This document shows positions 8,995 through 17,119 of a DNA stretch of 64,000 nt, one piece after another (position 1 is the stretch's first letter; each line of letters opens with the position of its first letter). Position numbers and translations under genes: made by a program. The notes beneath the pieces were generated by a model. It did not search any database. It saw only the letters and a list, made by a program, of their open reading frames with translations, and had not been told where the DNA came from. Where the stretch lies: positions 1 through 64,000 of the forward strand of contig CAZRFE010000006.1 of NCBI GenBank assembly GCA_964599565.1, written 5' to 3'. The DNA is from JAJUFS01 sp964599565 (GTDB lineage: Bacteria; Pseudomonadota; Gammaproteobacteria; Natronospirales; JAJUFS01).

Positions 8995-9384
8995 TTACTT
9001 ATTGCGGGGATGAGTGCGACGCAGGTCACCGAATTCCGCGGTTATCGTCACATCCGGTTCCTGGAAACTGCAGTTGAAGCCGATGGTTTCGCGCGTCACG
9101 CGCGGCTCCTGGAGAATGTCCACGGTACCGCCGAACGACCGGCAGACGCGATTCGCGGCTTCCAGCGGTACCGGCGAGCGAAACGACTGCACGTCCGCGG
9201 GAAGAAAGCTGTAGTAGCGCGAGCGCGGATCGTAGCTCCATTCTCCGCCCGGCCCGGCATCCGCGCGCACGTCCACGACGCGCGCCGCGGGCGCGACGTC
9301 ACTCACGGCGGCGATGACGCCGTCCCGGTATGTCAGTGCAATGGCTGCAAGCAGCAGGAGAAGCCAGATTTCCCGCGTACGCAT
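8995..9384 (-). CDS. Small exported or membrane-anchored protein, unknown function
   Basis: A 129-residue protein beginning MRTREIWLLLLLAAIALTY, a signal peptide or membrane anchor. The mature part has two cysteines (RVCRSFGG and GFNCSF), which could form a disulphide in the periplasm, and ends in a basic tail. The start at 9384 was chosen over the ATG at 9405 because an AGGGAGG ribosome site lies 7 bases before it. No family is recognised. It is 88 bases upstream of the coiled-coil membrane-protein gene and may share its promoter. Confidence 0.65.
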   Translation of the reverse strand: MRTREIWLLLLLAAIALTYRDGVIAAVSDVAPAARVVDVRADAGPGGEWSYDPRSRYYSFLPADVQSFRSPVPLEAANRVCRSFGGTVDILQEPRVTRETIGFNCSFQEPDVTITAEFGDLRRTHPRNK

Positions 9385-9473
9385 GGTGCGTCCTCCCTGG
9401 CGCATTCATGCATCGAGACTGGATCGCGGCGAGGTCGTTCACCATCGGGAGTGATACCGAAAGTCTGGAAACG

Positions 9474-9498
9474 AAAAACCCCGGCAGCGCCGGGGTTT
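9474..9498 (-). terminator. Rho-independent terminator after the M16 peptidase genes
   Basis: A 10-bp stem (AAACCCCGGC / GCCGGGGTTT) with a 3-nt loop is followed on the minus strand by a run of T (plus-strand A at 9474-9478). It lies 20 bases beyond the stop of the second M16 gene. Confidence 0.9.
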
Positions 9499-9517
9499 CA
9501 CGGATGCCCGGAACGCT

Positions 9518-10957
9518 TCAGCGGCTGAAACGCGGATCGCTGATCTTCATTTCAGTGACGGGGCCGTATTTCGCAACGCCATCGCGAATCGCGTCCGCAT
9601 CGCCGATGAGCACGAAGACAAGTTCATCGCGCGAGGGATAGACCGCGTCGATCTCGCGCCGTGCATCGTCGAGCGTCACGGCATCGATGCGCGCGGCGAA
9701 TTCATCCACGTCGCTGCGGTCAAGACCGTGGAATGCAATCTCCGCGAGCCGTGCTGCAATGTCCGATGATGTCTCCAGTTCCGGCGGGTACTGGCCGAGC
9801 ACGTAGGCTTTCGCGGATGCGAGCTGCGCGCCGGACAAGCCTTCCGCGTGAAGCCGCCCAAGGGTATCAAGCGCCATGTCGATCGCCTCGACGGTCGAGT
9901 CCGTCTGCGTGAACGACATCATCGCGAGCGAACCCGGTTCGCTGTACTGCGACATCCGCGACGATGCGCCATAGGTGAGCCCCGACTCCACGCGAAGTTT
10001 CGTGTTCAGCATGGACGTGAATCTGCCGCCGAACACCGTGTTCACCAGTTCGAGTGCGGCGCGCGCATCGTAATCGCGCGCGACGCCGACATTGCCGATA
10101 TAGAAGTAGGTCTGCGTGGCGCCGGGCTTGTCGACGAGCAGCACGCGCGTTCCGGGCGGCGATGCCGGCGGCGGAATTTCCGGCAGCGAACCTGCCGCCT
10201 TGCGCCAGTTGCCGAAACGCTTTTCCAGCGCAGCGCGCAGTGTCGCGGCATCGAAGTCGCCGACGATCGCGAGGATCGTGCGGTCCGCGCCGAACTGCTC
10301 GATGTAATAGCGACGAAGATCCGCATAACCCGTGCGCGCAAGCCCCGCTTCCGTTCCGCTGACCGCGCGCGCATAGGGATGCTCGCCGAACAGGAACGCA
10401 TCGCCGTACACGCTCGTGAGCGCGCGCAGGCTGGTGTCCTTCATGGCGCGTATCTGCTGGATGCTGCGTTCGCGCAGCTTGTCGAACTCGGTGCGCGCAA
10501 GCGCGGGATCCAGCAGCACGTCGCCGAGCAGTTCGACCATCAGGTCGATGTCGCGCGACATGAATTCGCCGCGCACCGCGATTGCTTCCTTCGCGGCCGT
10601 GGCGTTGAAGCGTCCGCCGACGCTCTCCACGGCCTGCGCGAACTCGACGGCGTTGCGGCGCGCCGCACCCTTGCCGAGCAGTTCCGCGAGCAGGGCGGCC
10701 GTTCCGTTCCTGCCATCGGGGTCCGCAACTGCGCCGCCACGGATCAATGCCGTGAACGACACCAGCGGCACGTCATGTCTTTCCACGAGAAATATCTGCA
10801 TGCCGTTGTCGAGCGTCACCGCGTCGAATGCCGGCAGCGTGACATCCTTGCGTGCACCCGCAGTCAGCGGCGCTTCAACGGTGGATTTCTCCGGCGGAGT
10901 TCCGGCACATGCTGCAAGCGACAGCAGCGCGGCGGACAGGAACAGTCTTTTCAGCAT
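9518..10957 (-). CDS. M16 family peptidase-like lipoprotein, non-catalytic partner
   Basis: A 479-residue exported protein with a signal peptide and lipobox (LLSLAACAG), so probably anchored in the envelope. It has the two-domain M16 (pitrilysin/insulinase) fold, but the zinc motif HxxEH is absent: the matching region reads GTAALLAELLGKGAARR. In M16 heterodimers one subunit is catalytic and the other lacks the motif, which fits the catalytic gene directly upstream. GLTYGASSRM and GGRFTSMLNTKLR are typical of the second domain. An AAGGAG site precedes the ATG at 10957, and the gap to the upstream gene is 13 bases. Confidence 0.9.
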   Translation of the reverse strand: MLKRLFLSAALLSLAACAGTPPEKSTVEAPLTAGARKDVTLPAFDAVTLDNGMQIFLVERHDVPLVSFTALIRGGAVADPDGRNGTAALLAELLGKGAARRNAVEFAQAVESVGGRFNATAAKEAIAVRGEFMSRDIDLMVELLGDVLLDPALARTEFDKLRERSIQQIRAMKDTSLRALTSVYGDAFLFGEHPYARAVSGTEAGLARTGYADLRRYYIEQFGADRTILAIVGDFDAATLRAALEKRFGNWRKAAGSLPEIPPPASPPGTRVLLVDKPGATQTYFYIGNVGVARDYDARAALELVNTVFGGRFTSMLNTKLRVESGLTYGASSRMSQYSEPGSLAMMSFTQTDSTVEAIDMALDTLGRLHAEGLSGAQLASAKAYVLGQYPPELETSSDIAARLAEIAFHGLDRSDVDEFAARIDAVTLDDARREIDAVYPSRDELVFVLIGDADAIRDGVAKYGPVTEMKISDPRFSR

Positions 10958-10970
10958 CACGGGCTCCTTG

Positions 10971-12302
10971 TCATTCACCGCTCGCGGGCACGAGCACGCC
11001 GACGGTCCGGTTGGAAGGCTGGAAGATGCGGTCCGCAACGGCCTGCACGTCCGCGGCCGTGACCGCTTCCCAGGCATCCGGCGCGCCGAACAGCTTGCGG
11101 TAATCGCCGTGGAAGATTTCGTAGGTACCGAGGGCCTGCGCCTTGCCGCTGATGGTGGCAATGGCACGCCAGTAATCGGCGACGAGCACGTTCCTTGCCT
11201 TCTGGATTTCCGCGGTACTCACACCGCGCGCGGCAATGCGTTCCAGCTGCTGCGAAATCTCGCGCTCAAGCCGCGCGGTGTCGCCGCCGGGCGGCAGCAC
11301 CGCGTAGATCCATGTCAGTCCCGGATCGAATCCCTGGTGGATGTAGCTGCCGACGCTGATGGCGAGCTGCTTCTGTTCGACCAGCACCTGGTGCAGCCGC
11401 GAGGAATCGCCCGTTGCGAGCAGCGTCATCAGCACTTCGAGCGCCGGCATGTCCGCCGCGTTCGCCGCACCGGAATGCCAGGCCATCTGCAGCATCGGCG
11501 TCTGTGCAGGCCGCGTCAGCACCACGCGCCGCTCGCCCTGCTGCTCCGGCTCGACGGTCGTCACGGGCGCAGGTTCCGGCTGCGCGGGAATGGCGCCGAA
11601 GTATTTCTCGGCGAGCGCGAACACGCGCGCAGGCTCGACGTCGCCGACAACGAACATCACGGCGTTGTTCGGCGCGTAATACGTCGTGTAGAAATCCTTC
11701 AGGTCCTGCGCGCTCCAGTTCTCGATGTCCGATGGCCAGCCGATGACGGGAAACTGGTAGGGATGTGCGACATACGCCGTCGCCTGCACCTGTTCCATCA
11801 GCGCGCCGAAGTTGTCGTTGTCGACGGATGTGCGGCGCTCGGAATACACCACGCCGCGCTCGCTCTCAACAACATCCGGATCGAAATCGAGATTCGCCAT
11901 GCGGTCCGCTTCGAGGCGGAAGATCGTGTCGAGCGCACTCGCCGGATACCAGTCCTGGTAGACGGTCACGTCGTTCGAGGTATAGGCGTTGTTCGCGCCG
12001 CCGGACGCCTCCATGGTGCGGTCGAACTCGCCGGGCGCGAGCGTCGCGGTGCCGTTGAACATCATGTGCTCGAAGTAGTGCGCAAGGCCCGTGATGCCCG
12101 GGTACTCGTTGCGCCCGCCAACGCGAAACCAGGTGTAGTGCGCGACGCTGGGGATGTCGTGGTCCGGCCAGACGACAACCTTCATGCCGTTGGCGAGCGT
12201 GCGCTCTGCGATGGCAGCATCCGCCGCCGGCGCATCCGCCGCTGCCATGGCGGACGCGGAGACGAGCAACAGCGCGCCGGCCGCCAGTGAACGCATCATC
12301 AT
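10971..12302 (-). CDS. M16 family zinc metallopeptidase, catalytic subunit
   Basis: A 443-residue protein with a cleavable signal peptide (MMMRSLAAGALLLVSASAMA), so periplasmic. The inverted zinc motif HYFEH (HxxEH) is intact near residue 72, and the downstream Glu is supplied by the ERGVVYSER region. The role is probably degradation of peptides in the periplasm, and the exact substrate is unknown. It is paired with the HxxEH-less M16 lipoprotein 13 bases downstream, a common heterodimer arrangement. The start at 12302 was chosen for its AAGGAG ribosome site. The longer frame to 12395 lacks a ribosome site and its extra N-terminus is not signal-like. Confidence 0.92.
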   Translation of the reverse strand: MMMRSLAAGALLLVSASAMAAADAPAADAAIAERTLANGMKVVVWPDHDIPSVAHYTWFRVGGRNEYPGITGLAHYFEHMMFNGTATLAPGEFDRTMEASGGANNAYTSNDVTVYQDWYPASALDTIFRLEADRMANLDFDPDVVESERGVVYSERRTSVDNDNFGALMEQVQATAYVAHPYQFPVIGWPSDIENWSAQDLKDFYTTYYAPNNAVMFVVGDVEPARVFALAEKYFGAIPAQPEPAPVTTVEPEQQGERRVVLTRPAQTPMLQMAWHSGAANAADMPALEVLMTLLATGDSSRLHQVLVEQKQLAISVGSYIHQGFDPGLTWIYAVLPPGGDTARLEREISQQLERIAARGVSTAEIQKARNVLVADYWRAIATISGKAQALGTYEIFHGDYRKLFGAPDAWEAVTAADVQAVADRIFQPSNRTVGVLVPASGE

Positions 12303-12398
12303 GCCGTACTCCTTGTTATATGCGCGCGAGGCGCTGCGGGATTCAGGATTGTCATCGCCGTTGGACAGCGCGGCAAGTGCGCGTGTTCCGCGCATGGT

Positions 12399-13751
12399 TC
12401 AGCCGGCGCTCGTGCCGCGCGTGCGACGCACGAATCGATGCGTCATCAGGATGCCCGCCACCAGCAATCCGACGATCAGCCCGGCCCAGATCATCTGCGG
12501 TCCGTAGCCCTGCCGTACGCCCAGCCACCACGCGACGGGAAAACCGAGCCCCCAGTAGGCGAACAGCGTCATCAGCATCGGCACGCGCGTGTCCTTGTAG
12601 CCGCGCAGCACGCCGGCCGCTCCAACCTGCAGTCCGTCGAACAGCTGGAACGCGGCCGCCACCCAGAGCAGGCTGAGCGCCATCGCCGTGACTTCCGGGT
12701 TGCGCGTATAAAGCGCGACGATGTGATCGCGGAACAGGATCATCACGAGCGCGGACAGGGTCATGAACCCGACGCACACGAAGATGCCCGTGATGCCGGA
12801 GTAGCGCGCCTGCGCGGGATCGTTGCGCCCGAGCGCCTGGCCGATGCGCACCGTGATGCCGCCTGCGATGCCGAGCGGCACCATGAACATCAATGACGCC
12901 CAGTTCACCGCGATCTGGTGGCCGGCGACGACCGTCGTGCCGAGCGTTGCCATCAGCAGGCCGACCGCGGAGAACAGGCTGCCTTCCATGAAGATGGCGA
13001 CGGCGATGGGGAAGCCAAGCGCGATGAGTTCGCGCATCGGCTGCCAGCGCGGCCATTCGAAGCGCTCGAACATGCGAAACGCGCGGAACCGCGGCGCGCC
13101 ATGCATGTACCACAGCAGCACGAGGAACATCGCCCATTGCACGATCGCGGATGCGTAGCCGGTGCCGATGGCGCCGAGCGCGGGGAAGCCGAACTTGCCG
13201 TACATCAGCACCCAGTCCGCGAACGCGTTGACGGCAAGCCCGATGCTCGCCACCAGCAGCAGCGGCCGCGTGTGCGACACGGCCTCGCTGGTGAAGCGCA
13301 GCACGTAGAACATCGCGATCGCGGGCAATCCCCAGCCGATGGCGTCGAGGTAGCCCGCCGCGACGGGAATCACCGCCGGTTCGACGCCGATGCGCGCAAG
13401 GAGAATGTCGCCGTGCGCAAGCAGCGCCCAGCCCGGAACGCTCGCGAACAGCGCGAGCCACAGCGCCTGGCGCACTGTCGAGCCGATCGCGGCGGTCCGG
13501 TTTGCGCCATAGGCGTGCGACACCGTCGGGCTGACGGCCAGCAGGATGCCCATGATGAAAAGGATCACCGGCGTCCACAGGTCACCGCCGACGGAAACCC
13601 CCGCAAGATCGGCGGGGCTGAGCCGGCCCGCGAAAACCGTGTCCGTGAACCGCATGCCGAGATACGACAGGTTGGTGATGACCATCGGCCACGTGAGGCG
13701 CGCGAGCGCCGCGGCCTCGCGCCGGAAACGGGATGCGCTGGTTTCGGTCAT
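12399..13751 (-). CDS. MATE family multidrug or cation exporter
   Basis: A 450-residue inner-membrane protein with 12 predicted helices in two homologous halves, the normal MATE layout and length. Such proteins export cationic drugs or metabolites using a sodium or proton gradient. Supporting stretches include WPMVITNLSYLGMRFTDTVFAGRL at the start and the family repeat GHQIAVNWASLMFMVPLGIAGG. The ATG at 13751 has an AGGAA site, and the upstream TTG at 13784 would start inside the operator-like palindrome. The substrate cannot be inferred. The palindrome at 13781-13796 also lies upstream of this gene, so the two divergent genes could share control. Confidence 0.9.
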   Translation of the reverse strand: MTETSASRFRREAAALARLTWPMVITNLSYLGMRFTDTVFAGRLSPADLAGVSVGGDLWTPVILFIMGILLAVSPTVSHAYGANRTAAIGSTVRQALWLALFASVPGWALLAHGDILLARIGVEPAVIPVAAGYLDAIGWGLPAIAMFYVLRFTSEAVSHTRPLLLVASIGLAVNAFADWVLMYGKFGFPALGAIGTGYASAIVQWAMFLVLLWYMHGAPRFRAFRMFERFEWPRWQPMRELIALGFPIAVAIFMEGSLFSAVGLLMATLGTTVVAGHQIAVNWASLMFMVPLGIAGGITVRIGQALGRNDPAQARYSGITGIFVCVGFMTLSALVMILFRDHIVALYTRNPEVTAMALSLLWVAAAFQLFDGLQVGAAGVLRGYKDTRVPMLMTLFAYWGLGFPVAWWLGVRQGYGPQMIWAGLIVGLLVAGILMTHRFVRRTRGTSAG

Positions 13752-13780
13752 CGCGGATTCCTGATCAGCGGCGGAATGGC

Positions 13781-13796
13781 TCAAACACTTGTTTGA
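13781..13796. promoter_or_regulatory. PsrA-type operator between MATE and thiolase genes
   Basis: TCAAACA-CT-TGTTTGA is a perfect inverted repeat that fits CAAAC-N4-GTTTG. The published recognition pattern of the TetR-family fatty-acid regulator PsrA is G/C-AAAC-N2-4-GTTT-G/C. The repeat lies 113 bases before a fatty-acid thiolase gene. It overlaps a possible -35 box TTGAAT (13794-13799), which has TAGCAT (13816-13821) 16 bases on. The regulator gene is not in the window. Confidence 0.7.
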
Positions 13797-13909
13797 ATGC
13801 GCCTTCCGGCGGAGTTAGCATACGGCGTTCCGGCGATGTACCGGCCGGCCGCGCAGTGTAAACCGGTTTCGTTTCCACCATCACCAAGCTCTCGCAGCGG
13901 AGAAAGCCC

Positions 13910-15190
13910 ATGCTTCAGACCAAGCCCCGCAGGGTCGCCATCGTCGGCGGTTCGCGCATACCGTTCGCGCGCGCATTCAGCGCCTACGCCGAATGCAGCA
14001 ACCAGGATCTGATGACCGCCGCGCTCAAGGGGCTGGTCGAGAAATACGGACTGAAGGGCGCGCGTCTCGGCGACGTCGGTCTTGGCGCCGTGATCAAGCA
14101 CACGCGCGATTTCAACCTTGCGCGCGAATGCGTGCTCGGTTCCGGCCTCGATCCGCATACGCCTGCCTTCGACCTGCAGCGCGCCTGCGGCACGAGCCTC
14201 GAGACGGTGATCAACATCGGCTACAAGATCGCGCTCGGCCAGATCGATGCGGGCATCGCCGGCGGCGTGGATTCGACCTCCGACGTACCGGTCGTGTTCG
14301 GCGATGACTTCCGCGAAATCCTGCTGGCCGCGAACCGCGCGAAAACCTTCGCCGAGAAGGCGCGGCTGTTCATGCGCTTTCGCCCGAAGCACCTGCGGCC
14401 GAATTTCCCGGGCGTGGTCGAACCGCGCACCGGGCTTTCCATGGGCCAGTCCTGCGAACTCATGGCAAAGGAATGGGATATCCCGCGCCGCGCGCAGGAC
14501 GAGCTTGCGTTCAATTCGCACAGGAATGCGGCCGCTGCGTGGGAGGCAGGCTGGTACGACGATCTCGTGGTGCCGTTCAACGGGCTCAACCGCGACAACA
14601 ACGTGCGCAAGGACACATCGCTTGAAAAGCTCGGCACGCTGAAGCCGGTGTTCGACCGCGAGAACGGCACGCTCACGGCGGGCAATTCCACGCCGCTGAC
14701 CGATGGCGCATCCGCGGTGCTGATGTGCACGGAGGAATGGGCGAAAGAACGCGGTCTCGATGTGCTCGCGTATCTCACCTTCGGCGAAGTCGCGGCCGTG
14801 GATTTCGTGTGGAAGAAGGAAGGCCTGCTGATGGCGCCGGCGTATGCCGTGCCGCGCATGCTCGACCGCGCCGGCATCACGCTGCAGGATTTCGACATCT
14901 ACGAAATCCATGAAGCGTTCGCCGCGCAGGTGCTGTGCACGCTCAAGGCCTGGGAGAGCGAGAAGTTCTGCAGGGAACGTCTCGGCCGCGACCACGCCCT
15001 CGGCAGCATCGATCGCGCGAAGCTCAACCTCAAGGGCGGATCCGTTGCGCTCGGGCATCCATTCGCGGCGACCGGTGCGCGCATCGTTGCGTCGCTCGCA
15101 AAGCAGCTCGCGGAACGCGGCACGGGCCGCGGCCTGATTTCCGTCTGCACCGCAGGCGGCATGGGCGTGACCGCGATTCTCGAACGCTGA
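13910..15190 (+). CDS. fadI: Acetyl-CoA C-acyltransferase (3-ketoacyl-CoA thiolase, FadI-like)
   Basis: A 426-residue thiolase that should cleave 3-ketoacyl-CoA with CoA in fatty-acid beta-oxidation. The nucleophilic Cys is at residue 93 (RACGTS). The His of the EIHEAFAAQ box is near 329, GHPFAATGAR gives His 383, and SVCTAGGMG gives the acid/base Cys 413. All catalytic residues are present. The length and the insertion pattern in the middle (residues 110-250) are closer to FadI than to FadA or PhaA, but a solitary acetyl-CoA acetyltransferase role is possible. No fadJ-like gene is next to it. A PsrA-like operator upstream supports fatty-acid control. A strong terminator follows. Confidence 0.85.
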   Translation: MLQTKPRRVAIVGGSRIPFARAFSAYAECSNQDLMTAALKGLVEKYGLKGARLGDVGLGAVIKHTRDFNLARECVLGSGLDPHTPAFDLQRACGTSLETVINIGYKIALGQIDAGIAGGVDSTSDVPVVFGDDFREILLAANRAKTFAEKARLFMRFRPKHLRPNFPGVVEPRTGLSMGQSCELMAKEWDIPRRAQDELAFNSHRNAAAAWEAGWYDDLVVPFNGLNRDNNVRKDTSLEKLGTLKPVFDRENGTLTAGNSTPLTDGASAVLMCTEEWAKERGLDVLAYLTFGEVAAVDFVWKKEGLLMAPAYAVPRMLDRAGITLQDFDIYEIHEAFAAQVLCTLKAWESEKFCRERLGRDHALGSIDRAKLNLKGGSVALGHPFAATGARIVASLAKQLAERGTGRGLISVCTAGGMGVTAILER

Positions 15191-15214
15191 GACCGCCGTT
15201 CACCGCACCTCAGG

Positions 15215-15240
15215 AAACGCCCGGCAACGCCGGGCGTTTT
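15215..15240 (+). terminator. Rho-independent terminator after the thiolase gene
   Basis: An 11-bp perfect stem (AAACGCCCGGC / GCCGGGCGTTT) with loop AAC ends in TTTT. It begins 25 bases after the thiolase stop. Confidence 0.9.
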
Positions 15241-15310
15241 CTTAAGGCGTCTCCCTCAACTTGCCCTCGCGTAGACATAACCGCCATTATTCCCGCCTTT
15301 CGACAATAAG

Positions 15311-15349
15311 TGACCGCGCGCATGCGCGGCGCCATCCCGGGAGCGGTCA
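15311..15349 (+). promoter_or_regulatory. Structured leader with two exclusive hairpins before the AGCS start codon
   Basis: TGACCGC at 15311-15317 pairs perfectly with GCGGTCA at 15343-15349, immediately before the ATG at 15350 and abutting the GGGAG ribosome site. A second hairpin, CCGCGC-GCAT-GCGCGG (15314-15329), uses part of the same left arm, so the two cannot form together. This could switch translation of the symporter. Confidence 0.4.
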
Positions 15350-17074
15350 ATGGATCAGTTCAACGCGGCAGTCGCCGCCATCGCAGGTTTTCTCTACCAG
15401 GATGCCTTTCTTTTCGTGGTGCTCGGCACGGGCGTGCTGTTCACCATCTGGTCGGGCTTCTCGCAGTACCGCGCGCTGACACACGGCACGCAGGTGCTGC
15501 GCGGCGTCTACGACGACAAGAAGGATCCCGGCGCGATCAATCATTTCCAGGCGCTCTCCGCGGCGCTGTCGGGCACCGTGGGGCTTGGCAACATCGGCGG
15601 TGTCGCACTCGCGGTCGCGCTCGGCGGGCCGGGTGCGGTGTTCTGGATGTGGATGGTCGGCATCCTCGGCATGGCGATCAAGCTCACCGAAGTAACGCTC
15701 TCCATGCTCTATCGCAACACGGACGATCCGGACAATCCGCACGGCGGCCCGATGTGGGTGGTCTCGAAAGGTCTCGCGGAACTGAATCCGAAGTACGCCG
15801 GTCTCGGCAAGATCATCGGCTGGATCTTCTGCATCACGCTGCTCGTCTACACCATCACGGGCGGTGCGATGTTCCAGGCATGGAACGTCGGCGACATCAC
15901 GCAGGAGTATTTCCATGTACCGAGCTGGATCGTGGGCATCGTGCTCGCCGTGCTCGTCGGCATGGTGATCATCGGCGGCGTGAAGCGCATCGGCGCCGTT
16001 GCGGGAAGGCTCGTACCGCTGATGATCGTGCTTTACCTCGCGGGCGGCATCTATGTGCTCGCGGCGAACTACGACGTGATTCCTGAAATGCTGAAGCTCA
16101 TCGTCGTGTCCGCGTTCAGCCCGCATGAAGCATCCGGTGCATTCATCGGCGGCACGATGGGCTACGCGATCATGATGGGCATGCGCCGCGCGCTGTTCTC
16201 CTCGGAAGCGGGCGCGGGATCATCGCCGATCGCGCACTCCGCGGCGAAGACGGACGAGCCGGTGCGCGAAGGCGTGGTCGGCGGACTCGAACCGTTCATC
16301 GATACCATCATCGTGTGCACGTTCACCGCGCTCGTGATTCTTTCCTCCGGCGTGTGGGAGCGCGGCGCGGAAGCGTTCTATGACACCACACCTGCCGTTG
16401 TCGCCGTTGATACCGGTGCGTACAGCCTCGAAACCCTTCCTGCGCCGGAACGTGCCGGCGGCTGGCGCGACGGCGAGAACGTGTTCGTGATTCTCGAAGG
16501 CGATCACAACAAGGATTCCGGCAACAACCTGCACCGTCTCGATGGCAATGTCCTGTACCAGGCAGATGGCAATCCGGTGATCGTGTACTCCCGTGTTGCG
16601 ATGTCCGCTGCCCCGACAGTGCAGGATGCCGGCGTGTACGTTTCCTATCCGGGCGCAACGCTCACCGCGAAAGCGTTCGACAGCGCGCTGCCGGGGCTGG
16701 GCAAGTGGCTTGTCACCATCGCATGCTGGCTGTTCGCACTGTCGACGATGATCTCGTGGAGCTACTACGGCGAGCAGGGCATGGTGTACATGTTCGGCGA
16801 GAAATCCGTGATGCCGTACAAGTACGCGTTCTGCGCACTTGTCTTCGTCGCAACCATGGGCTTCATCGAAACGCCGCAGGATCTCGACAACTTCTCATCC
16901 ATGGGCGCGGGCGTGATGATCTGGGCGAACATCCCGATCACGCTGTTCTTCGGCTACAAGGCGATGCGTGCGTACCATGAATACAACGGCCGGCTCAAAT
17001 CCGGCAACATGCCGCGCAATCCCGACGCGCCTTCGTTCTGGAAGGATGTGCTGACAGGGCGTGACGTGAAGTGA
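15350..17074 (+). CDS. Sodium:alanine symporter, AGCS family, with large extracytoplasmic insertion
   Basis: A 574-residue inner-membrane protein that imports alanine or glycine with sodium. The family core is clear: GTVGLGNIGGVALAVALGGPGAVFWMW at about 75-101, GLFSSEAGAGSSPIAHSAA-type motif at about 282-299, and SWSYYGEQGMVYMFG near 469-483. Most AGCS proteins have about 450-480 residues. The extra length here is an insertion at about 340-440, between the helix ending SSGVW and the segment FDSALPGLG. It is acidic and polar (for example DGENVFVILEGDHNKDSG) and should face the periplasm. The leader carries alternative hairpins, and a strong terminator follows, so the gene is probably a single-gene transcript. 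Confidence 0.9.
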   Translation: MDQFNAAVAAIAGFLYQDAFLFVVLGTGVLFTIWSGFSQYRALTHGTQVLRGVYDDKKDPGAINHFQALSAALSGTVGLGNIGGVALAVALGGPGAVFWMWMVGILGMAIKLTEVTLSMLYRNTDDPDNPHGGPMWVVSKGLAELNPKYAGLGKIIGWIFCITLLVYTITGGAMFQAWNVGDITQEYFHVPSWIVGIVLAVLVGMVIIGGVKRIGAVAGRLVPLMIVLYLAGGIYVLAANYDVIPEMLKLIVVSAFSPHEASGAFIGGTMGYAIMMGMRRALFSSEAGAGSSPIAHSAAKTDEPVREGVVGGLEPFIDTIIVCTFTALVILSSGVWERGAEAFYDTTPAVVAVDTGAYSLETLPAPERAGGWRDGENVFVILEGDHNKDSGNNLHRLDGNVLYQADGNPVIVYSRVAMSAAPTVQDAGVYVSYPGATLTAKAFDSALPGLGKWLVTIACWLFALSTMISWSYYGEQGMVYMFGEKSVMPYKYAFCALVFVATMGFIETPQDLDNFSSMGAGVMIWANIPITLFFGYKAMRAYHEYNGRLKSGNMPRNPDAPSFWKDVLTGRDVK

Positions 17075-17080
17075 GGCAGA

Positions 17081-17106
17081 AAAAAGCCGCCCTCGGGCGG
17101 CTTTTT
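17081..17106. terminator. Bidirectional rho-independent terminator
   Basis: An 11-bp stem (AAAAAGCCGCC / GGCGGCTTTTT) with a 4-nt loop. T-runs on both strands allow it to serve the AGCS gene and the convergent beta-propeller gene. Confidence 0.9.
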
Positions 17107-17119
17107 CCTTTCGACGTTT

